Assembly (NCBI GenBank): GCA_900128395.1
Contig: LT649298.1
Coordinates: forward strand, 1-42,844
DNA: 42,844 nt
Reading direction: 5' to 3'
Source of the DNA: Stramenopiles sp. TOSAG23-2
Taxonomy: Eukaryota > Sar
Shown here piece after piece: positions 17,750 through 29,993 of this stretch. A model generated the notes under the pieces. It did no database searches, was not told where the DNA came from, and worked only from the letters and a program-made list of their open reading frames with translations. The position numbers were made by a program, and so were the translations under genes. Numbering within the stretch: position 1 is the stretch's first letter; the number at the start of each line of letters is the position of its first letter.

Positions 17750-20245
17750 ATGGCTACGCGCCATGGTACGTTCAAATTAGCGAATGAATTGTATCAACGG
17801 AAAGGAGATATTGATACTTCGCAAAAAAAATCATCCGTACAAACGACTTTAATTTCAAAAAATAATCATGCAGCTACTAGTGCTTTATTTGGCACTGAAC
17901 ATGAGGGTAGCCACTCAAATTATATGAATGCAAAAGTTGCAAAATTACGCCAAGTACAAGATAAACATGTAGAATTTCTTAATCAAAATAATACTCTTGC
18001 CAAAATTTTTAAAGGGTTGTTTTTTTATATTAATGGAAGACAACATTTACAACTCGTAGCATTAAAGCAACTAATATTACAACGTGGTGGAATGGTAGAG
18101 ACATATCATACAGATATTGTAACACATATGGTTTGTCAAGAATTGTCCGAGTCAAAAGCACAGAAATTAAGAGAGCAATATTTGAAAAAGAATTTCCCCG
18201 TCCAAGTCATACGTAGTGAATGGATCACAGATTCCATTGATGCAGGGAAATGTTTACCAATAGAAATGTACAAACCAACATGTGTTGATGAAACTGGTAC
18301 CGATCAACAGAAAATAACTTCCTTCGTAAAAAAAAGTATCATCAATAATAATAACAATAAGAAACACGATGTAAATAACAATTGTAATAACAATAATAGC
18401 AGTAGTAATAGTAAGAAGAGCAATAATAATAATAGAAATAATAGTGGGAAAAAAAACAATGGCGATGTATGCATATTGCCAACAACAATGCCAAACATAT
18501 CTTCCACTGCGACTACGACTACTACCACCACCACCACTTCAGAAATTCTTAAAACAAATGTCAATAAAAATAAAAAAATGCAAAAAACAAGTGAATCAGA
18601 TTTAAATTTTGTGAATAATTTTTTCGCAAATTCACGTCTTCATCATATTGGTAGATATAGAGCTCATTTAAAACCTCTGATTTTGCAATTGCAAAAAAGT
18701 AAAATATTGTCTCTAAGTGGACAAGGTTTTCATAATAGTTCTGGATTAGAAAAGGATCATCGTAGAATTATTGCCCATGTCGATATGGATTGTTATTTTG
18801 CATCTGTAGCGCTTTTGAAAAGACCAGAGTTGCGAACAAAGCCTGTATGTGTAGCCCATGGAAACGGTAATACTAGTGAGATATCTTCTGCTAATTACGT
18901 TGCTAGGGAATTTGGTTTACGAGCTGGGATGTTTATGCGTAAAGCAAAAGAATTATGTCATGAATTAATCATATTGCCATATGAGTTTGATGAATATGCA
19001 AGAATATCGGAACTTGTTTATTGTACATTATACAAATATGCTGATAAAGTCGAAGTTGTATCTTGCGATGAAGCTTACATTGATATTACCAATTCAGTAT
19101 TTACAGTGTCCTACGGGGGTAGCAACGATAGCAATGGCAGTAATAACATTAGTGTAAATATACAACGTCGGGTCACAGCATATTTACAAGATATACAAAA
19201 AAGTATTTCAGAAACAACAGGATGTACTGCATCGTTCGGAGTTGGTCGCAATAAATTAGTTGCAAAATTGGCAACGTCCTATGCAAAGAAAAAAGACGGG
19301 CCAAATAGCCATTGTGCTCTTATTCACAATGATATAGAAATAGAAAATAAAAATGTCGAAGACTTTATTTCCACTTTATCGATTACTACAATGCCATCAA
19401 TTGGTTGGAAAAGGAGACAAGTAATGGAAGAAAAAGGTATTGAAAAGTGTGGTGATATAAAAAACTGGTCGGAAAAAGATTTGGCAAAATTATTCAATGG
19501 AGATCAAATAGGTAAAAATTTATATGAAGGCATACGAGGTATCGGATCGAATCAACTTGAATCGTTTTTTCAAATGCAAAAATCTGTAAGTGCGGTGATT
19601 AATTATGCCGTACGTTTTATAACAGAGAGAAGATTTTTGGAAGTAATGAAAGATTTATCCGACAATGTAACGTTACGCTTGAAACAATGTGGCGAGAACG
19701 GTGGGATGACGGAAAGTGTCACCGTAAAATTAAAAATTGCAATACAAGGATGGAAGGAACCAGGAAAATTTCTAGGTCATGGTCATTGTCGTGATGTAAC
19801 AAAGAGTCAAAAAGTTCAAACGCCAATATGTACAAAAGAAGATATATTTAAAGTTGTCAATAATATATGCCATGGGATATTAAATACGTATTGTTATACT
19901 AAAGTAAAACGGGCTAAAGATAATGGATTTACAATATCAGATATTCGTGGTATAGGAATACAATTAAATCATTTAATTTCATACGATTCTCAAGAAAATG
20001 CAAAGACTACCACATTATCTCAAATGTGGCAAGGAAATGCAAATAATAATAATAATAATAATAATAATGGTGATGATGATGATGTAATTGATATAACTGA
20101 TAATATTATTACCAAATTGAATAACGATTTGCACAATTCCAACAATGAAATTATTGCCATGAAAATATATAAATCACCTGCTAGACCTTTGAAAAGAAAA
20201 AAAGAGAAAAAGACAACACCAATAAGAAACTTTATGATTATGCAT

Positions 20246-20278
<33 letters not shown>

Positions 20279-21163
20279 ACGACAACTAGTGAGAACGGTG
20301 GTGGTAGTAGAAAACGAAGGAAAAAATGCCCCAAAAAGAAACAAGTTAATATTCGTTCTTTTATTCCAAACAAACGATTATTGGAAAAAATTCAACAGAT
20401 TCAAGGTCATTCTCAAGCTATAGATGAAGAAACATTCAATCAATTGCCAATGAATATAAGGTCTGAATTGACACGAGCTGCTCAACGAGATAATCATAAA
20501 AATAAAAGTAATGGTAATAGTGTCAATAGAATTGGAAGAGCTACGAACAATAATAATAATAATAACAACAATAATATAGTACATGCTAATAAGAGAAGTA
20601 GGAAAAATTATCCAACAATAAATACAAACAACAATGTACTTAATACCAATACAAGAACAAGAACAAGTACCACTACTACAACTGCTAATGAAAGCAATCA
20701 TACAAGATCATCAAATATTAATATAGGTAATCAAAATTTAATGCTTTCATTGCCGGTTGAAGAGACAAAAATAACCAATGGAGAAGAAATAAATTTGTTA
20801 AATAGTCTTGGTTATAATGATTTAGCATCAATTGTCAACACAAAAAAATGGAATTTAAATTGTCGTATGAAAATAAAAGAATTTTTATCTCACTTTAAGA
20901 ATCAAGTTAATAGCCAAGGCACAGAAGGAATATGTTTATGTAGTTTAGTTTTTATATGTCAACGGAAGTTAAAAGTTTTACAATCTATGGTAAATTATTT
21001 TCTAAGTCTATGCAAAAATGAAGTATACATGGATACATGGGGACGTAAAAGTTTATTTATCATATCATGTATTCAGGATATGATGGAAAAAAAATGTGGT
21101 GGAAGATTGAATTTGGAGAACGATCATATATTTTTAAAAAGTACGAACCGTATTTCGTATTGA
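17750..21163 (+). CDS. REV1: DNA repair polymerase REV1 (Y family)
   Basis: This translesion polymerase inserts dCMP opposite damage and scaffolds other Y-family polymerases. The frame extends to a TTG at 17687, but the ATG at 17750 is the first real start, giving 1137 residues. Order of domains: BRCT at about 83-169; an Asn/Ser-rich linker; catalytic Y-family core with HVDMDCYFASV (Asp345) and SCDEAYID (Asp440, Glu441) supplying the metal ligands; little-finger region to about 740; poly-Asn linkers; a ubiquitin-binding UBM-like segment at about 891-907 (FNQLPMNIRSEL); and a C-terminal helical region that could be the REV7/polymerase-binding domain. BRCT plus Y-polymerase plus UBM is diagnostic. 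Long Asn runs are coded by AAT or AAC repeats. It converges on a membrane-protein gene with a 117-bp gap. Confidence 0.92.
20041..20278 (+). repeat. Trinucleotide repeats within REV1
   Basis: AAT repeats at about 20041-20068 and AAC repeats at about 20248-20277 encode poly-Asn linkers. Different codons are used in each, so the tracts arose or were maintained independently. Confidence 0.8.
21142..21159. terminator. TACGAA/TTCGTA dyad in the last REV1 codons
   Basis: TACGAA (21142-21147) and TTCGTA (21154-21159) lie just before the TGA at 21161-21163. A second perfect dyad follows at 21199-21212. Confidence 0.3.
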
Positions 21164-21198
21164 AAAAAGAAAAGAAGTGTGTTTTTTTTACTAAAATC

Positions 21199-21212
21199 AT
21201 ACGAAGTCGTAT
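21199..21212. terminator. Candidate 3'-end hairpin, convergent gap 4
   Basis: ATACGA-AG-TCGTAT is a perfect 6-bp dyad in the 117-bp gap between REV1 and the membrane-protein gene. Confidence 0.38.
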
Positions 21213-21280
21213 ATTTTTATATTTTTTATTTAACGTGCCATATAATATCACGTGTGTGGTTTCTCTCCCCCCTAACGAAT

Positions 21281-22714
21281 TTATACGATATTAAACATAT
21301 GCATATGTTTTCTATGATGTTGATTATAATAAGTTTTATGATGATCGTTATGTTTTGATAACATCATTGATGAACGTTTATGAATTAATCTGATCTCAGA
21401 TCCATATTTTGATAGATTTTTTTCACCTCTTTCTTCTATCTCTACAACTTTTAATCCTCGATCAACTAGTTTTCCCATTGCATAAAACCGAAATATCATT
21501 GCCGGTGTATAAAAAACAAAACTGGCCAATAAACAAACCGTATTAAAATGCTCCGGGCCTCTAAATTTTGGTGATATTTCAACTGTAGTTAACACAACTT
21601 CCATTACTAAACAAATTAAGGTTACAACAGCTAATCCTAATTCTAAAATGCTTGTACGGGCATTTAAAATGTCATAAACAGATAATCGGCATACTCTTAA
21701 CAAAATTTGTGATGTTAATACAAGGATCACTGGTTCTACTGCTTGCAACATTGTATATAGAGCATGAAATTTTAATGGTACTTCCGCTTCAATTGAAGCT
21801 TGCAATTTCATATCAGCCCCGGTAACAACGATGCGTGGGTAATAGTATTCTGTTTTACTAATCAATTTTCCATCAATCTCAATATCATTTGTACAATTGC
21901 CGTACATCCACGTATATTGGCGATCTTTACTAGTTTTATCATCAGTAGGCAATGTTGCCCCAGGCATGTAAGTGCAAGTTTGTACATGTAGTTCAGGGTA
22001 ATTGAATGCCATGCTAAATGTTTCAAAAGATAATATTGCTATTACTGGTACTATAGATACTAGTTTTCCGACTAACTGTGTTGATAATAAATTTAAATCT
22101 TCTTGATGCGTGTATTGTAAAATTTTTGCAAATTTTGTTAATACATGTGCTATATAATAAAATAGAGGGATTGTTATTATGTTAATAAACCAAAAATAGC
22201 CTCCATATCGTTTATCAACTAGTTGTTGGCGAATACAGGCCACGATAATAAAAAAGATGTATAAAACTCCAATGCTTATGTATGTGTATTGCCTAAGAAG
22301 TTTCAATTCAAGTATTAAAGTCCTAGCCCATATTAATATAATAACATATATACTAAATGGAATTACAAACCAAGTCAATTCATAACGAAATTCTGTATGA
22401 AATGTAATTACCCAGCTTACTATAATGACCAACGTATTAAAAATCAAACAGGTATGAGCAAATTTTATTACTTGTAATTCTTGTTCCTCTTTAACAATTT
22501 TAAGTAACTTATTTCTTATATCATTATGAAGATGATTTTTATAATGCCACCATTTTTGTATTGTTTCAGCCGCTTCTTTTCTACGTATACGTTCATCAGC
22601 TGTACCAACAAATGCAAATTCAGACAGCTCCTTTTCCTTTTTGTCTGCAGTCAATTTTACACTTATTTTTACTTCGTTTGTGGTTGTTGTTGTAGCCATA
22701 TTATTTTCTGTCAT
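21281..22714 (-). CDS. Eight-span membrane protein of unknown function
   Basis: The 477-residue product is not recognised. The N-terminal ~80 residues are cytosolic and charged. They include AAETIQKWWHYKNHLHN (about 48-64), which resembles an IQ-type calmodulin-binding helix and is followed by a basic amphipathic stretch. About eight hydrophobic segments follow, the first near 85-105. A loop with two cysteines and an NCTND sequon between the fifth and sixth segments is probably lumenal or extracellular. The C-terminal tail is rich in Lys and His (NDHHKTYYNQHHRKHMHM). The plan, an N-terminal IQ-like helix then a multi-span body, could suit a channel or a receptor, but no pore or ligand motif is visible. 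It converges on REV1 and is divergent from the GHKL ATPase gene. Confidence 0.8.
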   Translation of the reverse strand: MTENNMATTTTTNEVKISVKLTADKKEKELSEFAFVGTADERIRRKEAAETIQKWWHYKNHLHNDIRNKLLKIVKEEQELQVIKFAHTCLIFNTLVIIVSWVITFHTEFRYELTWFVIPFSIYVIILIWARTLILELKLLRQYTYISIGVLYIFFIIVACIRQQLVDKRYGGYFWFINIITIPLFYYIAHVLTKFAKILQYTHQEDLNLLSTQLVGKLVSIVPVIAILSFETFSMAFNYPELHVQTCTYMPGATLPTDDKTSKDRQYTWMYGNCTNDIEIDGKLISKTEYYYPRIVVTGADMKLQASIEAEVPLKFHALYTMLQAVEPVILVLTSQILLRVCRLSVYDILNARTSILELGLAVVTLICLVMEVVLTTVEISPKFRGPEHFNTVCLLASFVFYTPAMIFRFYAMGKLVDRGLKVVEIEERGEKNLSKYGSEIRLIHKRSSMMLSKHNDHHKTYYNQHHRKHMHMFNIV

Positions 22715-23236
22715 TTCCTTTATGTCACTGTATATATATATATATCTCTCTCTTTCTCTCTGTTTGTATTTATATTATTCTATTTCTAATAATAAATCAA
22801 ATTTCAAAAAAAAAAAAATTCGGAATCAGGTGTTACCTGGTGGCCAAGGTGTAAGTCCAGGTGTTAGTGTTGTATCCTTAAAAAAAGAGTCGTCTACGAG
22901 ACTAGTTGTATCCTATGCTAAATAGCAAATCCAGAGAGATAACGCAAATCGATGAAAAAAACCCTTAAATTTAGCGTAAAATATCATAATAGAAGAAGAA
23001 AGAAGAAACTCACTATCATCATATATTCTTTTTTAAAAACGTGTACATTTGTTAGTGGAGAGAGTAAAAGTGAATCATCATATACATAATAATTTCAATA
23101 ATACATTGTTCTTCGATAAAAAAAACATCATTATCATTATCAAGTTAAGTGGCAACCCTTATCAAATAAATTACATTCGATTAATATTTTTATATATTTT
23201 ATATAATTTTATTTATTTTGTATCTTTCTATCATTT
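22715..23236. promoter_or_regulatory. Divergent 5' region with a GC-richer patch
   Basis: A (TA)n/(TC)n run lies near 22730-22760. At about 22825-22880 a G+C-richer patch has CAGGTGTTA twice, with related GGTG-led units between. AGTCGTCTACGAGACT at 22889-22904 resembles the AGTC-arm hairpins elsewhere. The ~150 bp before the ATG at 23237 is T/A-rich. Confidence 0.4.
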
Positions 23237-24081
23237 ATGTCTCTTCCTTTACGATTGTGGGCACCTCCACATTTAGAAAGACAATTAAATAAATTAGGTT
23301 CATCATTTAGAAATCATGTATTAGATATTAATCTTCAACAAAATAATAAAACAGTAACAATTGTTTTAGATGATTATGGAATATTAGGGATAGTTGTTGA
23401 TTCAAACGACCAGACTTTAAATAAATACGTCAAATTCTCAGGGAATAACAAGGTTTTATCTAATAACTTAACGCAAAGCATTGTAAATGAGCATTTTTTA
23501 TTGACAGCGTCTGAAATTTCAGAAATTAGTTTTATTTTGGTGAGAGCAAATAGTAATAGTTCAATATTTGTACCAATTGGTAGTGGACAAATTAATTTTA
23601 ATGAATCAATTGCACGTAATCATCTTGAAGAAAGAAAGAAAAAGACTTTACACTCACCGGTTGCTAAGAAGATTGTCAACGGTATTTATGAATATTACAA
23701 AACACAGATTTTAGAACCCTCTGTTCGTGGGTTTTTATTTATCCTGGAAAAACAATTTCCAAGAAATGATTTATATTTATTTGAATTGCTGCAAAATGCT
23801 GTTGATGATGGGGCATCTTTTGTCAGCTTTAAGTGCATGCACAATTTAAATGGTGGGACTGTTCGCGTTACGCACAATGGGCGTAGATTCACACCTTTAG
23901 ATGTAATAGGCTTATCTAGTGTTGGTTTATCAACGAAGACATCTAATCGTACTGTTGGTTTTATGGGAATTGGATTTAAAGCTGTATATAAGCGTTTTCA
24001 TCGTGTGCATATATCCGATGGAACTTTTAGTTTTCAATTTGAAAATCCACAAAGTAAAAACAACAATAATAATAATAATAA

Positions 24082-24114
<33 letters not shown>

Positions 24115-27100
24115 CAGCGGCAGCGATAACAACACTGGCCGTAAAGGGAAATCGAATCATGGCTGGGTAATGTTGCCACATTGGATTGAAAATAAACATG
24201 TTAAAAGAGATATTGCTGACAGAGCTTTATGGTGTCAATTTGATTTATCTAGATGTGTTGGTGGCATCAGCGCAGCTGAAAAAGATTTGCAATATATTCC
24301 ATTTACTTGTCCACCGCTACTTGGACGTACAGCATTGAAAAATAGTAATGATACGAATGTAAATACATGGACACTTGATTGGAATGGAAAACAATTCCAA
24401 GTTACAAATTCGACTATGGCCAATAATATTGATAATGGTGGGAAACAAGCCGTTTCATATTCAGATACATCAGAAAAATATATAGTTCATGAATTAAATA
24501 ATAATGGGGGGAAAATTAAGACATCGGAATGGATATTTATAAAAACAAAATTTAAACCAGGTAATAGCGCGATTAACGCATTTGCTACTCACACCAAAAA
24601 ACAATATGGATCAAATGGGGAAGAGGTATGTATATTTTTTAAATTGAGCTCAAAGTCTGGGGCTCCTCTTCGCCCGAAATACAATAGTAATAGCAGTAAA
24701 AAATCTGTTAGCAAGAAATATAATAATAGTAGCAAGAATAATGTGAATAATAATACTAGAAATTATATCAATGGCGGAGGCCTTTTACATTCCGTCCTTC
24801 CAACAAAGATTAAATTGCCATTTGGATTTCATTTACAAGCCAGTTGGCTATTATCTGTTGATCGGCAAGACATACAAGATTCTTTTGAAAATGATTGGAA
24901 TCGTGAACTTATACAACAAATTCCTGATTTATTATTATATTACTTGAATTGGATTAAACAAAATGTAGAAACAAATGATCCAAGAGTATTGTTACAAACT
25001 TACGAAATGTTTCCGTGTGATAATATTGAAAGAAGTCGAAAAAATCAACCATGTATTTTGAAATTAATTGGTGTACCAACTAATTTAAATTTAATAGAAA
25101 AGGCACTATTGACTACAAAATTATTGCCAGTACGTAAAAATATCGATGACAACGGTGAGGATAAGAAACATAAATTAACAATAGATTCGTACGAATTTGT
25201 GGAAGGGAGTAATTGTATACTATTGCCTGAAAGTTTTATCAAAAGTTTGAATGTCAACTTTTTAAAGTCATGGCTTGTTTTTCATCCGGTTGATACAGTA
25301 GCGTTAGGTCAGTCATTCAGTTCATGCGCACTATTTGATAAAATTAGAGTATTGACACCTGAAATCTTTAAATCTAGAGCTCAATCATTGTCTATGTTGT
25401 TTGTAAAATATGGTGTAAGTCACTTTATTGATTTATATGTAGCGTTTGGAGAAGCAATAGCTACTGTAAATGGTGGTGATGGTGGAGGAGGTATTAAGAA
25501 CAATAGTTCAATCGTGAAAAATATGGTGATGGATGATGATATTGACAAAAATGAAAGTAATAGTAGTAGTGCAAGCAATATCGGAAGTTTTCTAGAGAAT
25601 ATAGAACAATGGTATATATTTCCATCCATTGGAAATAACGTTGTCAGTTGTAACGATCTTCGATTTCCAGATGACGAATACCATAAACTATCAATTGAAC
25701 AACAACAAATTTTGCAAAAGTATATCACAAGGCCAAAGGATTATGTCGAAAAACTTGAAAAGTATAACCAAGACCTTCGTCGTTATAACAACGAAGAGGA
25801 GGAGCGGAACAGGCGCAATAATAACAATAATAGAAGAAATTATTACAATAAGAAAGGAAAAAGGCGTGGTGGATACAATCCAAATAATAGAAGCAATAGA
25901 GCACAAATAGGTACTAAACCAAAGAAGCCTAGAGAGCCTACTATGGTGCATCAAGAATTGTGGACTGAAATGAATAAGATTGTATCTGATTCAGTATCAT
26001 CTTCTTATACGAACTTCCATGTAAAGAAATACATGTCAATTTTCTTAAATGTAATTACTGAAAACTCTAAATCGGAAGTTCAAACCATTGATTTAATTGA
26101 TTCTTTATTTGAACACATTGCTTCATCCAGAGATATGACAATTGATGCGTCATTGGCAAAAACTCTAATTGAATTTACTATATTTAAATATAAACGTAAT
26201 TCGACAATAAAATATGTCTTATGCAATATTGATACAACAAAGGAAACGTACAAACTAGTGCATGGTCATAAAGCGTTTTTATCGCCAATTTATGGCACAA
26301 AATCTAGTAAAGATTTGAAAATTTTTTGGGATAATATTAAAGATATTCCATCCCGCTCGTCTACAATTGCTATAAATTTTGTCAGTGATGTGTATTTTAC
26401 ATATAGCTCAAGTGTTGATTGGTTGTTATTATTTAAGCATATACATGTTAATGATGGTTTGCAATTAATTCCAATAAAACAAAGTTACAGCAAGCGTCAA
26501 TTGACGGAAACAAAACGAGCTGCAAAGGAAAAAATTGAGATTAGAAAATCAAAAAAAGAAGTCACTTTACCTTATGGTCTTGGAAATTTATCACATAAAA
26601 CGGGAAGGGTTGATATTGATATTGATTTTGCTGATATATTCATTTGGTTTTTAGAACAAACTTCTACCCAACTAGTAATAAATCGAAAAAGGAAGAAAGT
26701 GAGTGCAGACAGCAAGGATAGAAAACATAATAACAGTAGCAGTAGCACTAACAAAGATGAATATGGGCTTGGACAACTTCTTGTAGCAGCTAATGCTTTT
26801 GCATCTTTACTTGGATATCTTGAATTAGATTTGGATATATTTGAGTTTGAGGGGTTTTTAAATGAAAATAGAAAGCAAATACGCATACGCCGTGAATTAA
26901 GACCATGTGTTGATGGAATATTAGATACTGGAACAGATGGGAGTGTTCCAATACCTTTGATAGTAAATACAAAAAGCATACCTACTAGAAAGCGAATATT
27001 TTACTTACCACCGAAGAAACCTGGTGTTTCGATACTTGATTCAGGAGATAATGCAAAATGGATTGATAGGCTAATTCATAATTCATGGGTACCAGTTAAA

Positions 27101-29638
27101 GAAGAGAATCAAAAAATTACGCTTGTCTCACCACCTGCTGCTCAATTTGTTAAACCTCGGGAAAAACTGATATCACACTTGAAGGAAATAGATTTACCTT
27201 TCAATATTTTACACTCTTTATTAAAAAGCAAATTGTATGAAATTGTGGAATTCCAATCTAAAAATCCACCTAGTCCTATGGAATCATTTTTGACATTTGC
27301 TAAAAGGGTAGAAGCAGTTGGATCTACAACTTTAAGTGTTGAAGAAATTACATCAATTTGGTTAAATTTATTTAAAGAAGATGACACCCATATTTTATCT
27401 GCACAAGACAAGTTACTTATCAAAATAAAAAGTAAAAAAACTGCGTTACTACCATATTTATATTCTGCACCATCGGTTGAGGAAAAAAAAGATAACAGTG
27501 AACTCGTGCTTTTGTCAACCCTTCGATGTTGTAGTGGTAGGAAAAATTCCTTGGGACAAAATGTTGGAGGAACAGAGAAGCAAATTGAACTAAGAAATGC
27601 GTTGATTGAGTCAAAATGGTTAGTAGATTTAAGCGAGACGCCATTAAGTTCCATTGCACATAAAATATCCCCAATCCTAGACTTAAAATGTTGGACAACA
27701 AGTGATCAATGTGAATCATATTTAAATTGGATGTTTGAAACGATGCCTTTGCCAGATAAAGTTCCTGGCATATCAATTGGCTATTCCATGGCATTAGAAA
27801 AATTGCTTTATAATGATAATAATGCTAGACTTCGAAAACCGCCAACAAAAATTTTTAGAAATTTGAAAGTTTGTTTGTATTCAAAGAAAGAAAGAAATTA
27901 TAAATGGGTTGATTTTGAAGAAATTAAATCAAAAGCGGTTAGAGTCTATGTAAATAATAATTGGAAGGTCGAGTTGTTGCTAAAGGACGTGTTGAAAGAG
28001 AAAAAAATCATGAAAGTTGTTTTACCAAGCATTGATAATAAATTTATTAATAATATGAACAACAACAACAATAGTTCAAAACTTAGCATTGATAGTGCTT
28101 GGAGTATTATTCGTGTCTTAGATTTACCATGTTTGAATGATAAAAAATATTTTTCTGTCGGCATTAAGAGTGAAGGTCAAACAATGGAGCTCCCGAATGA
28201 GTTGTATCATTTAAAAAAAGTCGTTGATATTTACATGAATAATCAAGACCAACAATTGGTAGGTAATCAATCATCATCGGCTATTGGTGTGAAAATTCCC
28301 TTGAAATTCATTCGATGTGAAAACTTGTTTAGAATTTATCGTATATATAACGATTTACCAATACGAAAACCATGTTGGTGTGCATGGTTAGGTAGTACAG
28401 CTATTAAAGTACAAGGTGACGCAGAAGATTATGTTGCTGAATTAACTGAAGAATTACTGAGAAGATTGCCTCGTAAATTGGTACCACCAACACCAAAATT
28501 ACTGAATTTATTGTACTATGTAAATGATAAGCATAAATTTAATAAGTTTGCACGACGATATTTTAATTACGTAGACCCAAATGATGTCATGGGAGAAGAA
28601 GAAGAAAGCACCGGAGGAGACAAAAAGCGGAAAAGGGATGATGAAGTATTGGATAATGAAACAAAAGATGAAGAACAACAAAGTAAAAAAATACGTGCTG
28701 ATGGGGGTGGGAATTCCATTCCAGTTTGGATACAGGACAAGATGGCAGGTGTACCAATAGGTGTAAAGCCAGAGGAAATTCCTTCAAGTAGTGTTGGTAG
28801 AGGAAGAGGTGTAAACAATAGACCTGCTTGGATGCTTAGTGATGGAAGTAGTGATGCTGCTACTAGGGTCTCTGGGATCACAACAAAAGGCACTACTAGT
28901 ATTGATAGTAATGACAATACTAATGACAGTAATTCTCCTACTATTACGAATGTTGATACGACTATAAATGATATTGGTGTTATGCCACACGGTGTTTCAA
29001 CAAGCAATGTCATCGGTAGAGGAAGAGGTGTAAGCAACAAACCGGCTTGGATGGTGGATGGTGGTATTGTTCTGGGAAAAGTGCCATCTGCTGAAGAAGA
29101 AATACAAAATGACACTAAAAACGTTTCAAATAATAATAATGGTAGTAATAATGATAAAATGGACATTGAAGAAGATGATGGACAGAAAACTTCGACTGAA
29201 ACAACTGCACGTGAGATCGCCATGTTCCTGAATAGTGTTGAATGTGATCAGTCTGCGCTATCTACATCACTGAATCAGAAAGAAGAAGAAGAATTTTCTC
29301 CCCCAACTTCCACATCATCAGTTGGCAGAGGAAGAGGGAGAGGTTTGACTATTCCAGCATGGATGAATGGCAATAATATGGATGTTCAAGAATCAGAAAT
29401 GATGACAAACACCACTACAACAATCGTGACGGGAGGTCAAATAATTGGGCGAGAGGCAAGTCCAGCAGTCGCTCTATTACCAGCATTAGCATTGTTACAA
29501 GATGGTAAAATGCATCGTGTACACATATCTAATGAATCAATTGATTATGACATTAAATTAATTGTTGAAAAAAGTATTGTGTCTATTGGAAATGGAATGA
29601 GTGTGGCAGTGCTTTTACAAGATAAAAAGAAGAATTAA
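23237..29638 (+). CDS. Giant GHKL ATPase, sacsin/NO VEIN-like, with GRGRG-PAWM tail
   Basis: The 2133-residue protein carries a Bergerat-fold ATPase domain of the sacsin/NO VEIN type at about residues 150-290. Visible boxes are ELLQNAVDDG (183-192, Asn187 as the metal ligand), the DVIGLSSVGLSTKT loop, and VGFMGIGFKAVY (240-251, ATP-lid glycines). A Ser/Asn homopolymer follows inside the domain. The long middle region is predicted mixed helix with no repeat I recognise. A Lys/Arg/Asn-rich segment lies near 855-895. The C-terminal ~310 residues are disordered, with three GRGRG-x3/4-PAWM units near 1853, 1925 and 2029, preceded by a related SIPVWI. Sacsin acts as a Hsp90-like chaperone regulator and plant NO VEIN in development; the role here is unknown. 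The final ~60 residues look ordered again. Confidence 0.78.
24055..24125 (+). repeat. Asn/Ser-coding trinucleotide run in the ATPase
   Basis: AAC/AAT then AGT repeats encode about eight Asn and a dozen Ser within or at the edge of the ATPase domain. Likely a surface loop that tolerates length changes. Confidence 0.8.
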
Positions 29639-29700
29639 TTGAAAAAATATTTTTCAATAAAATATAATAATTTCAGATTACTCGCGCTTTAAAAAAATAT

Positions 29701-29712
29701 ATACGGTCGTAT
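29701..29712. terminator. Candidate 3'-end hairpin, convergent gap 5a
   Basis: ATACG-GT-CGTAT, a perfect 5-bp dyad 63 bp after the ATPase stop. Confidence 0.33.
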
Positions 29713-29797
29713 TAAATGTATATCCTCCCCTCAGTAAGATTCTGTGTATATATCAAATTTCTTTTCATTACCAAAAGGCTTATAATATCCGAGAGGT

Positions 29798-29810
29798 ATA
29801 CGACTCGTAT
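29798..29810. terminator. Candidate 3'-end hairpin, convergent gap 5b
   Basis: ATACGA-C-TCGTAT, a perfect 6-bp dyad nearer the dehalogenase 3' end. Two dyads in one convergent gap could serve one gene each. Confidence 0.36.
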
Positions 29811-29993
29811 TAGTTTTTTAAAAAAATATACGTATACACACAACAAAATATTGGTGTGTGCCGAGATTTATTTAAATATATATAATGTATTGATTTGAGA
29901 TGTTAATTTCCGGGAGTAAAAGAAATTTATATAATATATGAGTAAGAGAAAAATAATATATATACGTCGTGCAAATGCCAATTATATTGCATA

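Larger units (their letters stand above)
29639..29993. other. Convergent gap between the ATPase and dehalogenase
   Basis: A/T-rich with two TACGA-type dyads (29701-29712 and 29798-29810) and a TATACGTATA palindrome near 29827-29836. No gene is visible. Confidence 0.45.
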
